A DNA stretch of 64,000 nucleotides from Sphaerotilus sp. (GTDB taxonomy: Bacteria; Pseudomonadota; Gammaproteobacteria; Burkholderiales; Burkholderiaceae_C), in NCBI GenBank assembly GCA_013299055.1, contig JAAFKB010000006.1, positions 1-64,000 of the forward strand, written 5' to 3'. Position numbers and translations under genes: made by a program. Below the pieces are notes generated by a model. That model did no database searches. It was not told the DNA's origin and saw only the letters and a list, made by a program, of their open reading frames with translations. Below, piece by piece: positions 37,086-46,471 of this stretch; within the stretch, counting starts at the first letter, position 1, and each line of letters starts with the position of its first letter.

Positions 37086-38683
37086 CAGCACCACCTCGCC
37101 TGGTCCGAACACTCCTGCGTGCGCTGCTGTGCGCACTGCCCCTGGTCCTGCTCACCCCAGCCGCCACGGCCAATGCGCCCGTCCGCAGCCCGGAAGCCCG
37201 CTTCGATCTGAGCGTCCACCAGGCCCCCGCCACCCAGGTCTTCCTCCAGATCGTGGCCGGATCGCCCTGGCAGCTGCTGCTGTCGCCCGAGGTCTCCGGC
37301 ACGGTCTCGCTGAGCCTGCGCAACACCTCGGTGCTGGAGGCGCTGGACGCCTTGCGCGAACTCTACGGCTACCACTACCGCATCAGCGGGCAGCACATCC
37401 TCGTGCAGCCGAACACCGTCCAGAGCCGGGTGTTCCGCATCCACTACCTGCCGGGCCGCCGTCAAGGCACCAGCGACATCCGGGTCACGTCCAGCTCGAT
37501 CAGCCAGATCGGCACTGGAACGGGCCAGGCGGGCAGCTCCAGCAGCCAGGCGAACAGTGGCGGCAGCAACGGCAACAGCCCGCCCATCCCTGGCAGCCGC
37601 CAGGACGACACGGCCCACGTCCGCACCACCTCGGACACCGATTTCTGGCGTGATGTGCAGCAATCGCTCAGTGCGCTGCTGTCCACCGAGGGCCAGGGCA
37701 GCCAGCGCCGCAGCGTCGTGGTGAATGCGTCGGCCGGCGTGATCGTGGTGCGCGCCACGCCGCTGGAGCTGCGCCAGATCGCCCAGTACCTGGAGGCGGT
37801 GCAGGTCAGCGTCGAGCGGCAGGTGATGCTCGAAGCCAAGATCCTGGAGGTCGAGCTGGGCACGGCGTCGCAGACCGGCGTGAACTGGAGCGCCTTCGGC
37901 AGCTTTCTCGACGGCGCGCTCAGCCTGGCCGCGCTCGCCCCTGGGATCGCACTGTCCGGCACCGGCCAGATCGACGTGACCGGGGCCACCGCCACGGCCG
38001 CCGCCGCGGGCAAGGGCTTCTACGGCATGGCCTTCCAGCATGCCAATTTCTCGACCTTGCTGACCTTTCTGGAAACCCAGGGCAAGGTGCAGGTGCTCTC
38101 CAGCCCGCGCATCGCCACCCTCAACAACCAGAAGGCCGTGCTCAAGGTCGGCTCCGACGAGCTGTACGTGACGGGGGTGTCCTCCTCGATCAGCACCACC
38201 GGCACGTCCACCACGTCGGTGCCGTCGGTGACGCTGCAGCCCTTCTTTTCGGGCATCGCGCTGGATGTGACGCCGCAGATCGACCCGGACGGCATGGTGA
38301 TGCTGCATGTCCACCCCTCGATCAGCACCGTCACCGAGAAGCAGAAGTCCATCAACCTCGGCGCGCTGGGTTCCTACAAGCTGCCCCTGGCGGCCAGCAC
38401 CATCAGCGAGACCGACTCGATCGTGCGGGTCAAGGACGGCCAGATCGTGGCCATCGGCGGCCTGATGCAGCAGGAGCAGCGCGAGGAATACAGCCAGGTG
38501 CCCGGTCTGGGGGAAACCCCCGTGGTGGGCGGCCTGTTCCGCCAGAAATCCACCGTGCTGCGCAAGCGCGAGCTGGTCATCCTGATGCGCACCACGGTGA
38601 TCCGGGACGACAAGGCCTGGCCAGATGCCGATCCACGGGTGCCGGCAGCACAGCTCCATCCCTTCCCCGACACCCCCCGCTGA
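37082..38683 (+). CDS. mshL: MSHA outer-membrane secretin MshL
   Basis: The 533-residue secretin has a signal peptide (to about residue 30) and an N-terminal STN-like domain (FDLSVHQAPATQVFLQIVAG, YGYHYRISGQHILVQP). A Ser/Gly/Asn-rich spacer (about 135-175) precedes the conserved secretin body: VMLEAKILEVELG, QGKVQVLSSPRIATLNNQKA, GIALDVTPQID, GLGETPVVGGLFRQKS. It forms the pore through which the pilus leaves the cell. The MSHA order K-L is conserved here, but E follows directly, without mshM or mshN. Confidence 0.9.
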   Translation: MTAPPRLVRTLLRALLCALPLVLLTPAATANAPVRSPEARFDLSVHQAPATQVFLQIVAGSPWQLLLSPEVSGTVSLSLRNTSVLEALDALRELYGYHYRISGQHILVQPNTVQSRVFRIHYLPGRRQGTSDIRVTSSSISQIGTGTGQAGSSSSQANSGGSNGNSPPIPGSRQDDTAHVRTTSDTDFWRDVQQSLSALLSTEGQGSQRRSVVVNASAGVIVVRATPLELRQIAQYLEAVQVSVERQVMLEAKILEVELGTASQTGVNWSAFGSFLDGALSLAALAPGIALSGTGQIDVTGATATAAAAGKGFYGMAFQHANFSTLLTFLETQGKVQVLSSPRIATLNNQKAVLKVGSDELYVTGVSSSISTTGTSTTSVPSVTLQPFFSGIALDVTPQIDPDGMVMLHVHPSISTVTEKQKSINLGALGSYKLPLAASTISETDSIVRVKDGQIVAIGGLMQQEQREEYSQVPGLGETPVVGGLFRQKSTVLRKRELVILMRTTVIRDDKAWPDADPRVPAAQLHPFPDTPR

Positions 38684-38698
38684 GCGGAACACCACCCC

Positions 38699-40429
38699 AT
38701 GGCACGCCCGGAACGCATCCGACTGGGGGACTTGCTGGTCCAGCAAGGTCTCATCACCGCCGAGCAGCTCGCCCAGGCGCTCGATGCCCAGCGCACCACC
38801 GGCCGCAAGCTCGGCCGGGTCTTCATCGACAGCGGCTGGGTCAACGAGGTGCAGATCGCGCAGGCGCTGGCGCGGCAGTTGCGGGCACCCTATCTGGAGC
38901 TGTCACGGCGCTCGGTCCGGCCCGAAGTGGCGCGGCTGCTGCCGGAGGTGCAGGCACGCCGGCTGCGGGCCATGGTGCTCGACGAGACGCTCCAGGGGGT
39001 GCGGGTGGGCATGGCCGACCCCACCGACCTGAGTGCCTACGACGAGATCAGCCGCATCGTCAAGCGCGACATCGAGCTGATCGTGGTCGCCGAAAGCCAG
39101 CTGCTGGGGGCGATCGACCGCTCTTACCGCAACACCGAGGCCATCGCCGGGCTGGCGCAGGAACTCACCAGCGAGCTGCGCAACGTCGAGGACAGCCTGG
39201 GCGACCTGCTCGGGCTCAACACCGCCAGCGCCGAGGATGCTCCGGTCGTGCGGCTGCTGTACTCGGTGTTCGAGGAGGCCCTGCGGGTGCGCGCCTCCGA
39301 TGTCCACATCGAACCGCAGCAAGGCGCGCTGCGCATCCGCTTCCGCATCGACGGCGTGCTGCACATCCAGACCGAGGCCGATGCCAAGATCGCCGCCGCC
39401 GTGGCGCTGCGGCTGAAGCTGATGTCGGGGCTGGACATCTCCGAGCGCCGCCTGCCACAGGATGGGCGTTTCGCCGTGACGCTGCGCAGCGGCGCCATCG
39501 ACGTGCGCATCTCGACCATGCCGACGCAGCACGGCGAGTCGATCGTGATGCGGCTGCTGAACCAACGCTCCGACCTGCTGTCGCTGGACCACCTGCACCT
39601 GCCGCCACGGGTGGCGGCGGCCCTGCGACGCGCCATCGCCCGACCCGCCGGCATGGTGCTGGTCACGGGCCCGACGGGCAGCGGCAAGACCACGACGCTC
39701 TATGCCGCCCTCAACGCCCTCAACAACAGCGAGCGCAAGATCATCACGGTCGAGGATCCGGTCGAGTACCGCCTGCCCGGACTCAACCAGGTGCAGGTCC
39801 ACGACAAGATCGACCTGGGCTTCGCCCGCGTGCTGCGCGCCGCCCTGCGACAAGACCCGGACGTGGTCCTCGTGGGCGAGATGCGCGACCAGACCACCGC
39901 CGAGATCGGCCTGCGCGCCGCGCTGACCGGCCACCTCGTGCTCTCGACGCTGCACACCAACGACGCCTTGTCGACCCCGGCGCGGCTGATCGACATGGGC
40001 GTGCCGCGCTACATGGTGGCAATGTCGCTGCAGCTGGTGCTGGCCCAGCGGCTGGTGCGTGTGGTCTGTCCGCACTGCGCCGAGGTCCACCGCCCGGATG
40101 CCCACGCCCTGGCCTGGCTGCAGGCCCAGGTGGGCACCGAGCCGGTGCTGGCCGGTCTGCGGCGCGGCGCGGGCTGCACCGCCTGCCACCACACCGGCTT
40201 CAGCGGCCGCACCGGGGTCTTCGAGTTCCTGGAGATGACCCGGCCCCTCGTGGACGCCATGAACCACCCCGACCCGCTGGTGTTCGCTGCCGCGGCACGC
40301 CGGCAGATGGGGGATCAGCACATCGGCCAGGACGCCGCCCGCCTGGCCCTGGCGGGCCGCACCACCGTGGAAGAAGCCATGCGCGCCAGCCACCAGCTGG
40401 CGGAGACCACCCCGCCGGGACCGACATGA
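38699..40429 (+). CDS. mshE: MSHA pilus assembly ATPase MshE (GspE/PilB type, cyclic-di-GMP binding)
   Basis: The 576-residue motor ATPase powers pilin assembly. Its N-terminus carries both halves of the MshEN cyclic-di-GMP motif: RLGDLLVQQGLITAEQL and, about 24 residues on, KLGRVFIDSGWVNEVQI. The catalytic part has Walker A GPTGSGKTT (about residue 324), the Asp box ITVEDPVEY, Walker B VVLVGEMRD and STLHTND. A four-cysteine zinc site (CPHC and CTAC) sits in the C-terminal domain. It is known for Vibrio MshE that cyclic di-GMP binding drives pilus assembly. Its stop overlaps mshG. Confidence 0.93.
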   Translation: MARPERIRLGDLLVQQGLITAEQLAQALDAQRTTGRKLGRVFIDSGWVNEVQIAQALARQLRAPYLELSRRSVRPEVARLLPEVQARRLRAMVLDETLQGVRVGMADPTDLSAYDEISRIVKRDIELIVVAESQLLGAIDRSYRNTEAIAGLAQELTSELRNVEDSLGDLLGLNTASAEDAPVVRLLYSVFEEALRVRASDVHIEPQQGALRIRFRIDGVLHIQTEADAKIAAAVALRLKLMSGLDISERRLPQDGRFAVTLRSGAIDVRISTMPTQHGESIVMRLLNQRSDLLSLDHLHLPPRVAAALRRAIARPAGMVLVTGPTGSGKTTTLYAALNALNNSERKIITVEDPVEYRLPGLNQVQVHDKIDLGFARVLRAALRQDPDVVLVGEMRDQTTAEIGLRAALTGHLVLSTLHTNDALSTPARLIDMGVPRYMVAMSLQLVLAQRLVRVVCPHCAEVHRPDAHALAWLQAQVGTEPVLAGLRRGAGCTACHHTGFSGRTGVFEFLEMTRPLVDAMNHPDPLVFAAAARRQMGDQHIGQDAARLALAGRTTVEEAMRASHQLAETTPPGPT

Positions 40430-41655
40430 CACAGCGATTCGCCTGGACCGGCCACACCCCGCAGGGCAGCGCCAGCGGTGTTCTGGACGCCGTCCATGCG
40501 GGCGCCGCAGCCGACACCCTCGTCAGCCGCGGCATCACGCCCCTGACCATCGCACCCTGCGACACCGCCGATCTCGCCGCCCAGCCTTGGTCCGCCTGGT
40601 TCGAGCCGCGCGTGGCGCCGATGGACCGCCTGGTCTTCAGCCGACAGCTCAGCACCCTGCTGCGGGCGGGGGTGCCGATCCTGCGGGCCCTGGCAGGTCT
40701 GCAGGACACCGCCACCAGCGAGAAGATGCGCACGACGCTGGCCGAGGTGCGCCGCAGCCTGGAGTCGGGCATTGCCCTGTCGATGTCGCTGGCCCAGCAC
40801 CCACGGGTGTTCGACAACTTCTACCTCGCGCTGGTGCGGGTCGGGGAGATGACCGGGCGGCTCGACGAGGTCTTCCTGCGGCTGTTCCACCACCAGGAGC
40901 ACGAGCTGTTCATGCGCCAGCAGATCCGCTCGGCGCTGCGCTATCCGGCCTTCGTCGTCGGCTCGATGGTGGCCGCGCTGGTGGTGATCAACGTGATGGT
41001 GATCCCCGCGTTTGCCACCGTGTTCCAGAACGCCGGGGCCACGCTGCCGCTGGCCACGCGGGTGCTGCTGGCCACCTCGCGCTTCACGCTGGAGCAGGGC
41101 TGGCTGCTGGTGCTGACGGGGCTGGGGGGCGCCGCACTGCTGCACGCCTGGCACGCGACGCCGCAGGGACGCCTGCGCTGGGACGGCTGGATGCTGCGCT
41201 TGCCGGTGGCCGGGGCGATCGTGCGCAAGGCGATGCTGGCGCGTTTCGCACGGAGCTTCGCGCTGTCGCTGCGCAGCGGCGTGCCGCTGTCGCAGGCGCT
41301 GACCGTGGTGGCCCAGACCGTCGACAACCAGCACATCGCCCGGCGCATCGACGCCATGCGCGAGAGCGTCGAGCGGGGGGAGTCCCTGCTGCGGGCCGCC
41401 GCGGTCACCGGCATCTTCACGCCCATCGTCCTGCAGATGCTGGCCGTGGGGGAGGAGACCGGCGCGGTCGACGAGCTGCTCGAAGAGGTCAGCGAGCTGT
41501 ACCGCAACGAGGTCGGCTACGAGCTGAAGTCGCTGGGGGCGCGGCTGGAGCCGCTGCTGATCGTGTTCCTGGGCGTGCTGGTGCTGCTGCTGGCCTTGGG
41601 CGTGTTCCTGCCCGTCTGGGAGCTGAGCCGCACCGCTTTTGCCAAATCCGCATGA
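40426..41655 (+). CDS. mshG: MSHA inner-membrane platform protein MshG (GspF/PilC type)
   Basis: The 409-residue platform protein has two type II secretion F domains (RLVFSRQLSTLLRAGVPILRALAG; RFARSFALSLRSGVPLSQAL with MLAVGEETG). Three long hydrophobic segments are present (VVGSMVAALVVINVMVIPAF, LLVLTGLGGAALL, LIVFLGVLVLLLALGVFLPV). It anchors the assembly motor. The N-terminal part (FAWTGHTPQGSASGVLDA) is the usual soluble entry of the family. The pilin gene follows after 101 bases. Confidence 0.92.
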   Translation: MTQRFAWTGHTPQGSASGVLDAVHAGAAADTLVSRGITPLTIAPCDTADLAAQPWSAWFEPRVAPMDRLVFSRQLSTLLRAGVPILRALAGLQDTATSEKMRTTLAEVRRSLESGIALSMSLAQHPRVFDNFYLALVRVGEMTGRLDEVFLRLFHHQEHELFMRQQIRSALRYPAFVVGSMVAALVVINVMVIPAFATVFQNAGATLPLATRVLLATSRFTLEQGWLLVLTGLGGAALLHAWHATPQGRLRWDGWMLRLPVAGAIVRKAMLARFARSFALSLRSGVPLSQALTVVAQTVDNQHIARRIDAMRESVERGESLLRAAAVTGIFTPIVLQMLAVGEETGAVDELLEEVSELYRNEVGYELKSLGARLEPLLIVFLGVLVLLLALGVFLPVWELSRTAFAKSA

Positions 41656-41756
41656 AAACCGCCTCAAGCCGCAGTCCCCCGGAGTCGACATTCCGGCCAC
41701 ACGCTCGCCGGACTGTCCTCCAGCTCTGCCGTCCCTTCACTGCCCAGGAGTTCACC

Positions 41757-42146
41757 ATGCCATCCCGCCAGACCGGTTTCACGATGATCGAGCTGATCGT
41801 CGTCATCGTCATCCTCGGCGTGCTCGCCGCCACCGCCTTGCCGAAGTTCGTCGACATGAAATCCGATGCACAGGCCGCCAGCGTCGCCGGTGTGGCCGGT
41901 GCAGCCGCCTCCGCGATGAACCTGAACTACGCCGGCTGCGCCCTGACCGGCAACGTGGTGACGGCCAACAAGTGCACCATGGTCAACGCCTGCGCCAACG
42001 CCGCCAGCCTGCTGCAAGGTGGCTTGCCCACCGGCTACGCCTTCGGCGGCACCGACCCCGGCACCACCAACGGCAGTACCTCGACCTGCACCGTGACCGG
42101 GGGTGGACAGACGGCCAGCTTCACGGCCATCGCCGCCGGCAACTGA
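41757..42146 (+). CDS. mshA: MSHA major pilin MshA
   Basis: The 129-residue prepilin has a short leader ending in Gly, cleaved before FTMIELIVVIVILGVLAATA, with the required Glu at position +5. The mature part has KFVDMKSDAQ, typical of MshA, and cysteine pairs (CALTGNVV, CTMVNACAN, CTVTGGG) that could form disulfide loops. A clear CAGGAG six bases before the ATG and the 101-bp gap upstream suggest strong, possibly separate, expression. It is shorter than Vibrio MshA. Confidence 0.9.
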   Translation: MPSRQTGFTMIELIVVIVILGVLAATALPKFVDMKSDAQAASVAGVAGAAASAMNLNYAGCALTGNVVTANKCTMVNACANAASLLQGGLPTGYAFGGTDPGTTNGSTSTCTVTGGGQTASFTAIAAGN

Positions 42147-42158
42147 GCCTGCGCGCGC

Positions 42159-45100
42159 ATGGGCCGCGGCTGGTGCTCGGTGCTCGCGGCGGCGTGGCGC
42201 GGCCTGTGGCTCGCCGTGCTGCTGCCGACCCTGGCACACGCGGGCACCTACGTCCCGCGCAGCGACCCCTACGCCTGGGAGTCGGCGGCCAACCCCGTGA
42301 CCTGGGCGCGCCTGTGCAGCGGCAATGTCGTCGACGATGACCAGGCCAGCATCGCCTTCACCGGCGGCTTCACGTTCCGCCTGGGCGGCACCACGCACAG
42401 CAGCGTGCGGGTGCTGTCGAATGGCGTGCTGCAGTTCGGTGCGGAGACGGGGTTTTTCCGGTCCTACACCAACACCACGCTCCCGGCGGGCAACGCTCCA
42501 GCGCGCAGCGGCTGCGTGGCCGGCCCGACCACCAACGCGCTCATGCCCTACTGGACCGACCTGGACCCCAGCACCGGCGGCACCGTCACCTGGGAGCAGA
42601 AAGGCACTGCGCCGAACCGCCTCTTCGTGGTCTCCTGGAACGCCGTGTTCCAGTACAGCACCAGCACGCCCTTCACCTTCCAGGTCATCCTGTACGAAAA
42701 CGGCGAGTTCAAGTACCAGTACGGCAACGCCAACGCCACCGGCTCGAACGCCACCATCGGCGTGCAGCTCAGCACCGCCGACTACACGCTCTACGGCTTC
42801 AAGACCGCCTACAACGCCAGCGGCACGGCCATCCGGTGGAGCATCCCCGACCCGCTGCCCCGCAAGGTGGCGGAGTTCCGCTTCGACGAGCTGGCCTGGA
42901 CGGGGGCCGTGGGGGAAGTCCTCGACAGCTCCGGCAACCAGTACCACGGGGTCAGGGCGGGCGCGGCCACCAATGTCGCCAACGGCCGCATCTGCCGGGC
43001 GCTGTCGGTGCCGCAGAACCTGAACAACACCATCGCCGGGGTCGATTCCTCCGTGCAGGTGGCGTCCGCGCTGGGGTCCAAGGGCTCGGCCTCGTTCTGG
43101 TACGCCGGCAACAACGCCTGGGGCAGCACCACCGGCGCGCTGCTGGACGCCACCACCAGCGCCAGCCGCCCGTTTCACCTGTCGGTGGTGGCGGGCGTGC
43201 TGCGGCTGGTCGTGGCCGACAGTGGCGGCGCGGTCCTCACCCTGAGCAGCCCGGTCCAGACCTTTGCCGCCAGCACCTGGGTCCACGTCGCCGCCACCTG
43301 GTCCTTGAGCAGCCTGCCGGGACAGAGCACGCTCAAGCTCTACCTCAACGGTGCGCAAGTCGCCACCACCTCCGGCACCACCAACGGCACGCTCGATCCC
43401 ACGCTCGGCGCGCTCCTGCTCGGCGACAACCGCAGCACGGTCACACCCACCGGCGGAACCCTGAACTCCGCCAATGGCCGGCTGGACGAAGTGCGGTTCT
43501 ACAACCACGACCTCACGCTGGTGCAGGTCGGACAGGACTTCACCCAGACCCACGCCTGCACGCCGCAGCTCGACCACCTGGAAATCCGCCACCCCAGCGG
43601 CACGGGCCTGACCTGCACGCCCTCGACGCTGACCATCGTCGCCTGCCAGGACGCTGCCTGCACCCTGCCCTACACCGGCGGCGTCACGGCCACGCTGTCG
43701 TCCAGCGCCACCGTGGTCTGGCCCGACACCGCCACCGTCACCATCCCGAACGGCAGCAGCGCGGTCGATCGCCGCGTGCAGCACACCACCGCCGGCAGCG
43801 TCATCCTCGCCGCCACGCCCACCGCCCCCAGCGCGACCAGCGCCACCACCTGCAACTTCGGCAGCCCAGCCTGCACCTACACCGCCAGCGCCAGCGGCCT
43901 GCTGCTCACCACCGCAAACCAGATCGCCGAAAGCAGCGGCAACACGCTGACGGTGCGCGCCGTGCGGTCCTCCGACAGCAGCAACCAGTGCGTGCCCGCC
44001 TTCACCGGCGCGAGGTCGATCACCCTGCGCCACACGCACCAGAACCCGTCCACCGGCACCCTGCCCGTGCGCATCGGCGGCACCGCGATCAGCACCGCCG
44101 GCACCGCCACGCCGATGACCTTCGATGCCACCGGCACCGCCAGCGCCGCGCTGCACTACGCCGATGTCGGCGAGGTGCAGCTCACCGGCACCTACACCGG
44201 CAGCGCCGCCACCGACGACACCGGCCTGACGATGACCGGCAGCACCCGCTTCATCTCCTCGCCTGCCACATTCGCCTTCACCGCCGTGCCCACCGGCACC
44301 ACCCGCGCAGGCGTTCCCTTCTCCGTCACCCTGCAGGCGCGCAACAGCCTGGGCCACCCCACCCCGAACTTCGGCCGAGAATCCACCCCGCAGATCCCCA
44401 CGCTCAGCCACACCAAGGCCAGCCCGACCGGCCCCGGCAGCAGCCCAGGCGTGTTCAGCGGCAGCCTGGCCAGCAACAGCTTCGGCGGCGGCAGTGGCAG
44501 CGGCACCAGCGGCAACCTGGTCTGGAGCGAAGTCGGCCGCATCGACCTGCGGGCCGACCTGGCCAGCTACCTCGACACGGGCACCGCCGTCACGGGCACC
44601 ACCGGCACGACCGGCACCACGCTCGGCCCCTTCCTCCCGCACCACTTCGATGTCGTCGCCACGCCGGGCTGCGGCAGCGGCAGCGGCAGCGGCGCTTTCA
44701 CCTACGCCGGCCAGCCCTTCACCGTCTCCGTCACCGCCATGAACGGCCTGCCCAACCCGACCCGCACCGTCAACCACGACGGCAGCGCGCTCAGCCCCGC
44801 ACTGGCCAAGGCGGTGACGCTGTCCGACGCAGCAGGGCTGGGCCTGGGCAGCTTCGGCGCCACCGCCAGCGTGGCCGCCAGCCGCTTCCAGCTGGGCATC
44901 GCCACCACCACCGCGCCGGCCTACACCTACACCACCAAGCGCAGCGCCCCCGGCAGCCTCACCCTGCGCGCCACCGATCCGGATGGCGTCACCTCCACCG
45001 GCTACGCGGAACCGAGCGTGGCGCTGCGCAGCGGCCGGCTGGTGCTGTTCCCGGTCTACGGTTCGGAGAAGACCGCGCTGTCGATGGCCGTGCAGGCACA

Positions 45101-45518
45101 GTACTGGAACAGCAAAACCTGGGTGCTCAACGACCTCGACACCGGCTGCACGGCCGTGCCCGCCGCATCCATCGTGCGCACCAACCATCTGAACCACCAA
45201 GGCAGCACGACCACCGCCTGGACCACCACCGCCAGCGTACTCCACCTCACCGGTGGCCTCGGCAGCATCACCCTGTCCGCCCCCAGCCCGGCAGGCAGCA
45301 CCGGCAGCGTGGACATCGCCCTCAACCTCGGCAGCACCACCACCGACGCGAGCTGCCTGACCAGCCACCCGACCAGCACCGGCGCCAACCTGCCCTGGCT
45401 GCGCAGCCAGAACGGCAGTTGCGCCACCACCTGGGACCGTGACCCCGCCGCCCGCGCCAGCTTCGGCATCGCCAGTCCCGAGACGAAGAAGACCGTCCAC
45501 GTCCGCGAGCTGTATTGA
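42159..45518 (+). CDS. mshQ: Large MshQ-like secreted protein with LamG domain and DUF6701 C-terminus
   Basis: The 1,119-residue protein has a signal peptide (LAVLLPTLAHAG). A first beta-sandwich domain covers about 28-230 (PYWTDLDPSTGGTVTWEQ, FTFQVILYENGEFKYQYG). A LamG/concanavalin-like domain follows at about 234-455 (AEFRFDELAWTG, HVAATWSLSSLPGQSTLKLY, GRLDEVRFYNHDLTLVQ). The long C-terminal region, about 467-1119, matches the MshQ/DUF6701 family (FLPHHFDVVATPGC, RSGRLVLFPVYGSEK, ASFGIASPETKKTVHVREL). Role is unproven; a surface- or tip-exposed adhesin is likely. It starts 12 bases after mshA, an unusual place for mshQ, which is last in the Vibrio operon. Confidence 0.82.
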   Translation: MGRGWCSVLAAAWRGLWLAVLLPTLAHAGTYVPRSDPYAWESAANPVTWARLCSGNVVDDDQASIAFTGGFTFRLGGTTHSSVRVLSNGVLQFGAETGFFRSYTNTTLPAGNAPARSGCVAGPTTNALMPYWTDLDPSTGGTVTWEQKGTAPNRLFVVSWNAVFQYSTSTPFTFQVILYENGEFKYQYGNANATGSNATIGVQLSTADYTLYGFKTAYNASGTAIRWSIPDPLPRKVAEFRFDELAWTGAVGEVLDSSGNQYHGVRAGAATNVANGRICRALSVPQNLNNTIAGVDSSVQVASALGSKGSASFWYAGNNAWGSTTGALLDATTSASRPFHLSVVAGVLRLVVADSGGAVLTLSSPVQTFAASTWVHVAATWSLSSLPGQSTLKLYLNGAQVATTSGTTNGTLDPTLGALLLGDNRSTVTPTGGTLNSANGRLDEVRFYNHDLTLVQVGQDFTQTHACTPQLDHLEIRHPSGTGLTCTPSTLTIVACQDAACTLPYTGGVTATLSSSATVVWPDTATVTIPNGSSAVDRRVQHTTAGSVILAATPTAPSATSATTCNFGSPACTYTASASGLLLTTANQIAESSGNTLTVRAVRSSDSSNQCVPAFTGARSITLRHTHQNPSTGTLPVRIGGTAISTAGTATPMTFDATGTASAALHYADVGEVQLTGTYTGSAATDDTGLTMTGSTRFISSPATFAFTAVPTGTTRAGVPFSVTLQARNSLGHPTPNFGRESTPQIPTLSHTKASPTGPGSSPGVFSGSLASNSFGGGSGSGTSGNLVWSEVGRIDLRADLASYLDTGTAVTGTTGTTGTTLGPFLPHHFDVVATPGCGSGSGSGAFTYAGQPFTVSVTAMNGLPNPTRTVNHDGSALSPALAKAVTLSDAAGLGLGSFGATASVAASRFQLGIATTTAPAYTYTTKRSAPGSLTLRATDPDGVTSTGYAEPSVALRSGRLVLFPVYGSEKTALSMAVQAQYWNSKTWVLNDLDTGCTAVPAASIVRTNHLNHQGSTTTAWTTTASVLHLTGGLGSITLSAPSPAGSTGSVDIALNLGSTTTDASCLTSHPTSTGANLPWLRSQNGSCATTWDRDPAARASFGIASPETKKTVHVRELY

Positions 45519-45528
45519 CTGCAACGCC

Positions 45529-46017
45529 ATGCGCCACCACCACACCAGGCCACCCCACCGAACCGCCGGCTTCACGCTGCCCGAGCTGCTGGGCGTGATC
45601 GTGCTGACCTCCGTGCTGGCGGTGTTCGCGATGCCGAGTCTGGACGGCGTGTTCGGCTTGCGCGACGAAGCCTGGCGCAGCGAGCTGGTCGCCGCCCTGC
45701 GCAACGCCCGCCAGACCGCCGTGGCGCACCGGCGGCTGGTGTGCGTGGGCATCGGCACGTCGGGCGTGCGCCTGCAGATCGCCGCCGCCAACCCCGCCAC
45801 CGCCTGCACCCACCCCCTCGTCGGCCCCGACGGCCAGACCCCCTACGCCACCGGCAGCGGCACCGCCACCGCGCTCCACCCCGCCGGCCCGCTCTACTTC
45901 CAGCCCAGCGGCCGCGCCACCACCGACGCCGCCGGCACCAGCAGCAGCACCTGGCAGATTGGCATCACCGGCCAGACCCCCATCACCCTGCTCGGGGAGA
46001 CTGGCCATGTCGAGTAA
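45529..46017 (+). CDS. mshC: MSHA pseudopilin MshC-like
   Basis: The 162-residue prepilin-like protein has the processing site AG|FTLPELLGVIVLTSVLAVFA with Glu +5, followed by a GspH-like head (WRSELVAALRNARQTAVAHRR). The C-terminal part is Thr/Ala/Gly-rich. It is a minor pilin thought to sit at the pilus tip or prime assembly. The start at 45529 comes 10 bases after the mshQ stop, and its 3' end overlaps the next gene by 11 bases. Confidence 0.75.
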   Translation: MRHHHTRPPHRTAGFTLPELLGVIVLTSVLAVFAMPSLDGVFGLRDEAWRSELVAALRNARQTAVAHRRLVCVGIGTSGVRLQIAAANPATACTHPLVGPDGQTPYATGSGTATALHPAGPLYFQPSGRATTDAAGTSSSTWQIGITGQTPITLLGETGHVE

Positions 46018-46471
46018 GCGCCGCAGCATGGGCGGCATGACCCTGATCGAGCTGGTCATCGCCATCCTGATCCTGGGGGTCGGGCTGGCGGGGGTGGTGC
46101 TGGCCTACTCGACCGTGACCCGTGGTGCGTCCGACCCGGTGGTCCACAAGCAGCTGCTGGCGGTGGCCGAGGCGCTGCTCGAAGAGATCCAGCTCAAGCC
46201 CTATGCCGCCGCCGCCAACGCCGCACCCGCCGGCTGCGCCCGCAACACCTGGAACGATCTGCTCGACTACCACGGCTACGCCACCACCGGCCAGGTCTGC
46301 ACCCTCGACGGCACGCCCATTGCCGCCCTCGCCGGCTACTCGGTGCACATCTCGGTGACGGCCACGACCCTGGGCGGCATCTCGGCGGCGCGGCGCGTCG
46401 ACGTGACCGTGCGCCGCGGCAACGAGCGGATCACCCTCACCGGCTGGCGCGTCGACTATGCGTCGACCTGA
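46007..46471 (+). CDS. mshD: MSHA pseudopilin MshD-like
   Basis: The 154-residue minor pilin has leader processing at GG|MTLIELVIAILILGVGLAGVV with Glu +5. LLAVAEALLEEIQLKPY is typical of the MshD/PilV-type pseudopilins. It is translationally coupled to the previous gene and overlaps mshO by 14 bases. It probably joins the tip complex with MshC, MshO and MshP. Confidence 0.78.
   Translation: MSSKRRSMGGMTLIELVIAILILGVGLAGVVLAYSTVTRGASDPVVHKQLLAVAEALLEEIQLKPYAAAANAAPAGCARNTWNDLLDYHGYATTGQVCTLDGTPIAALAGYSVHISVTATTLGGISAARRVDVTVRRGNERITLTGWRVDYAST

Noticed and set aside
41664-45809. 1,381-codon minus-strand open frame across mshA and mshQ
   Set aside because: It is Gly/Ala/Arg-rich shadow coding opposite the MshQ gene, which has a signal peptide and family-like domains.
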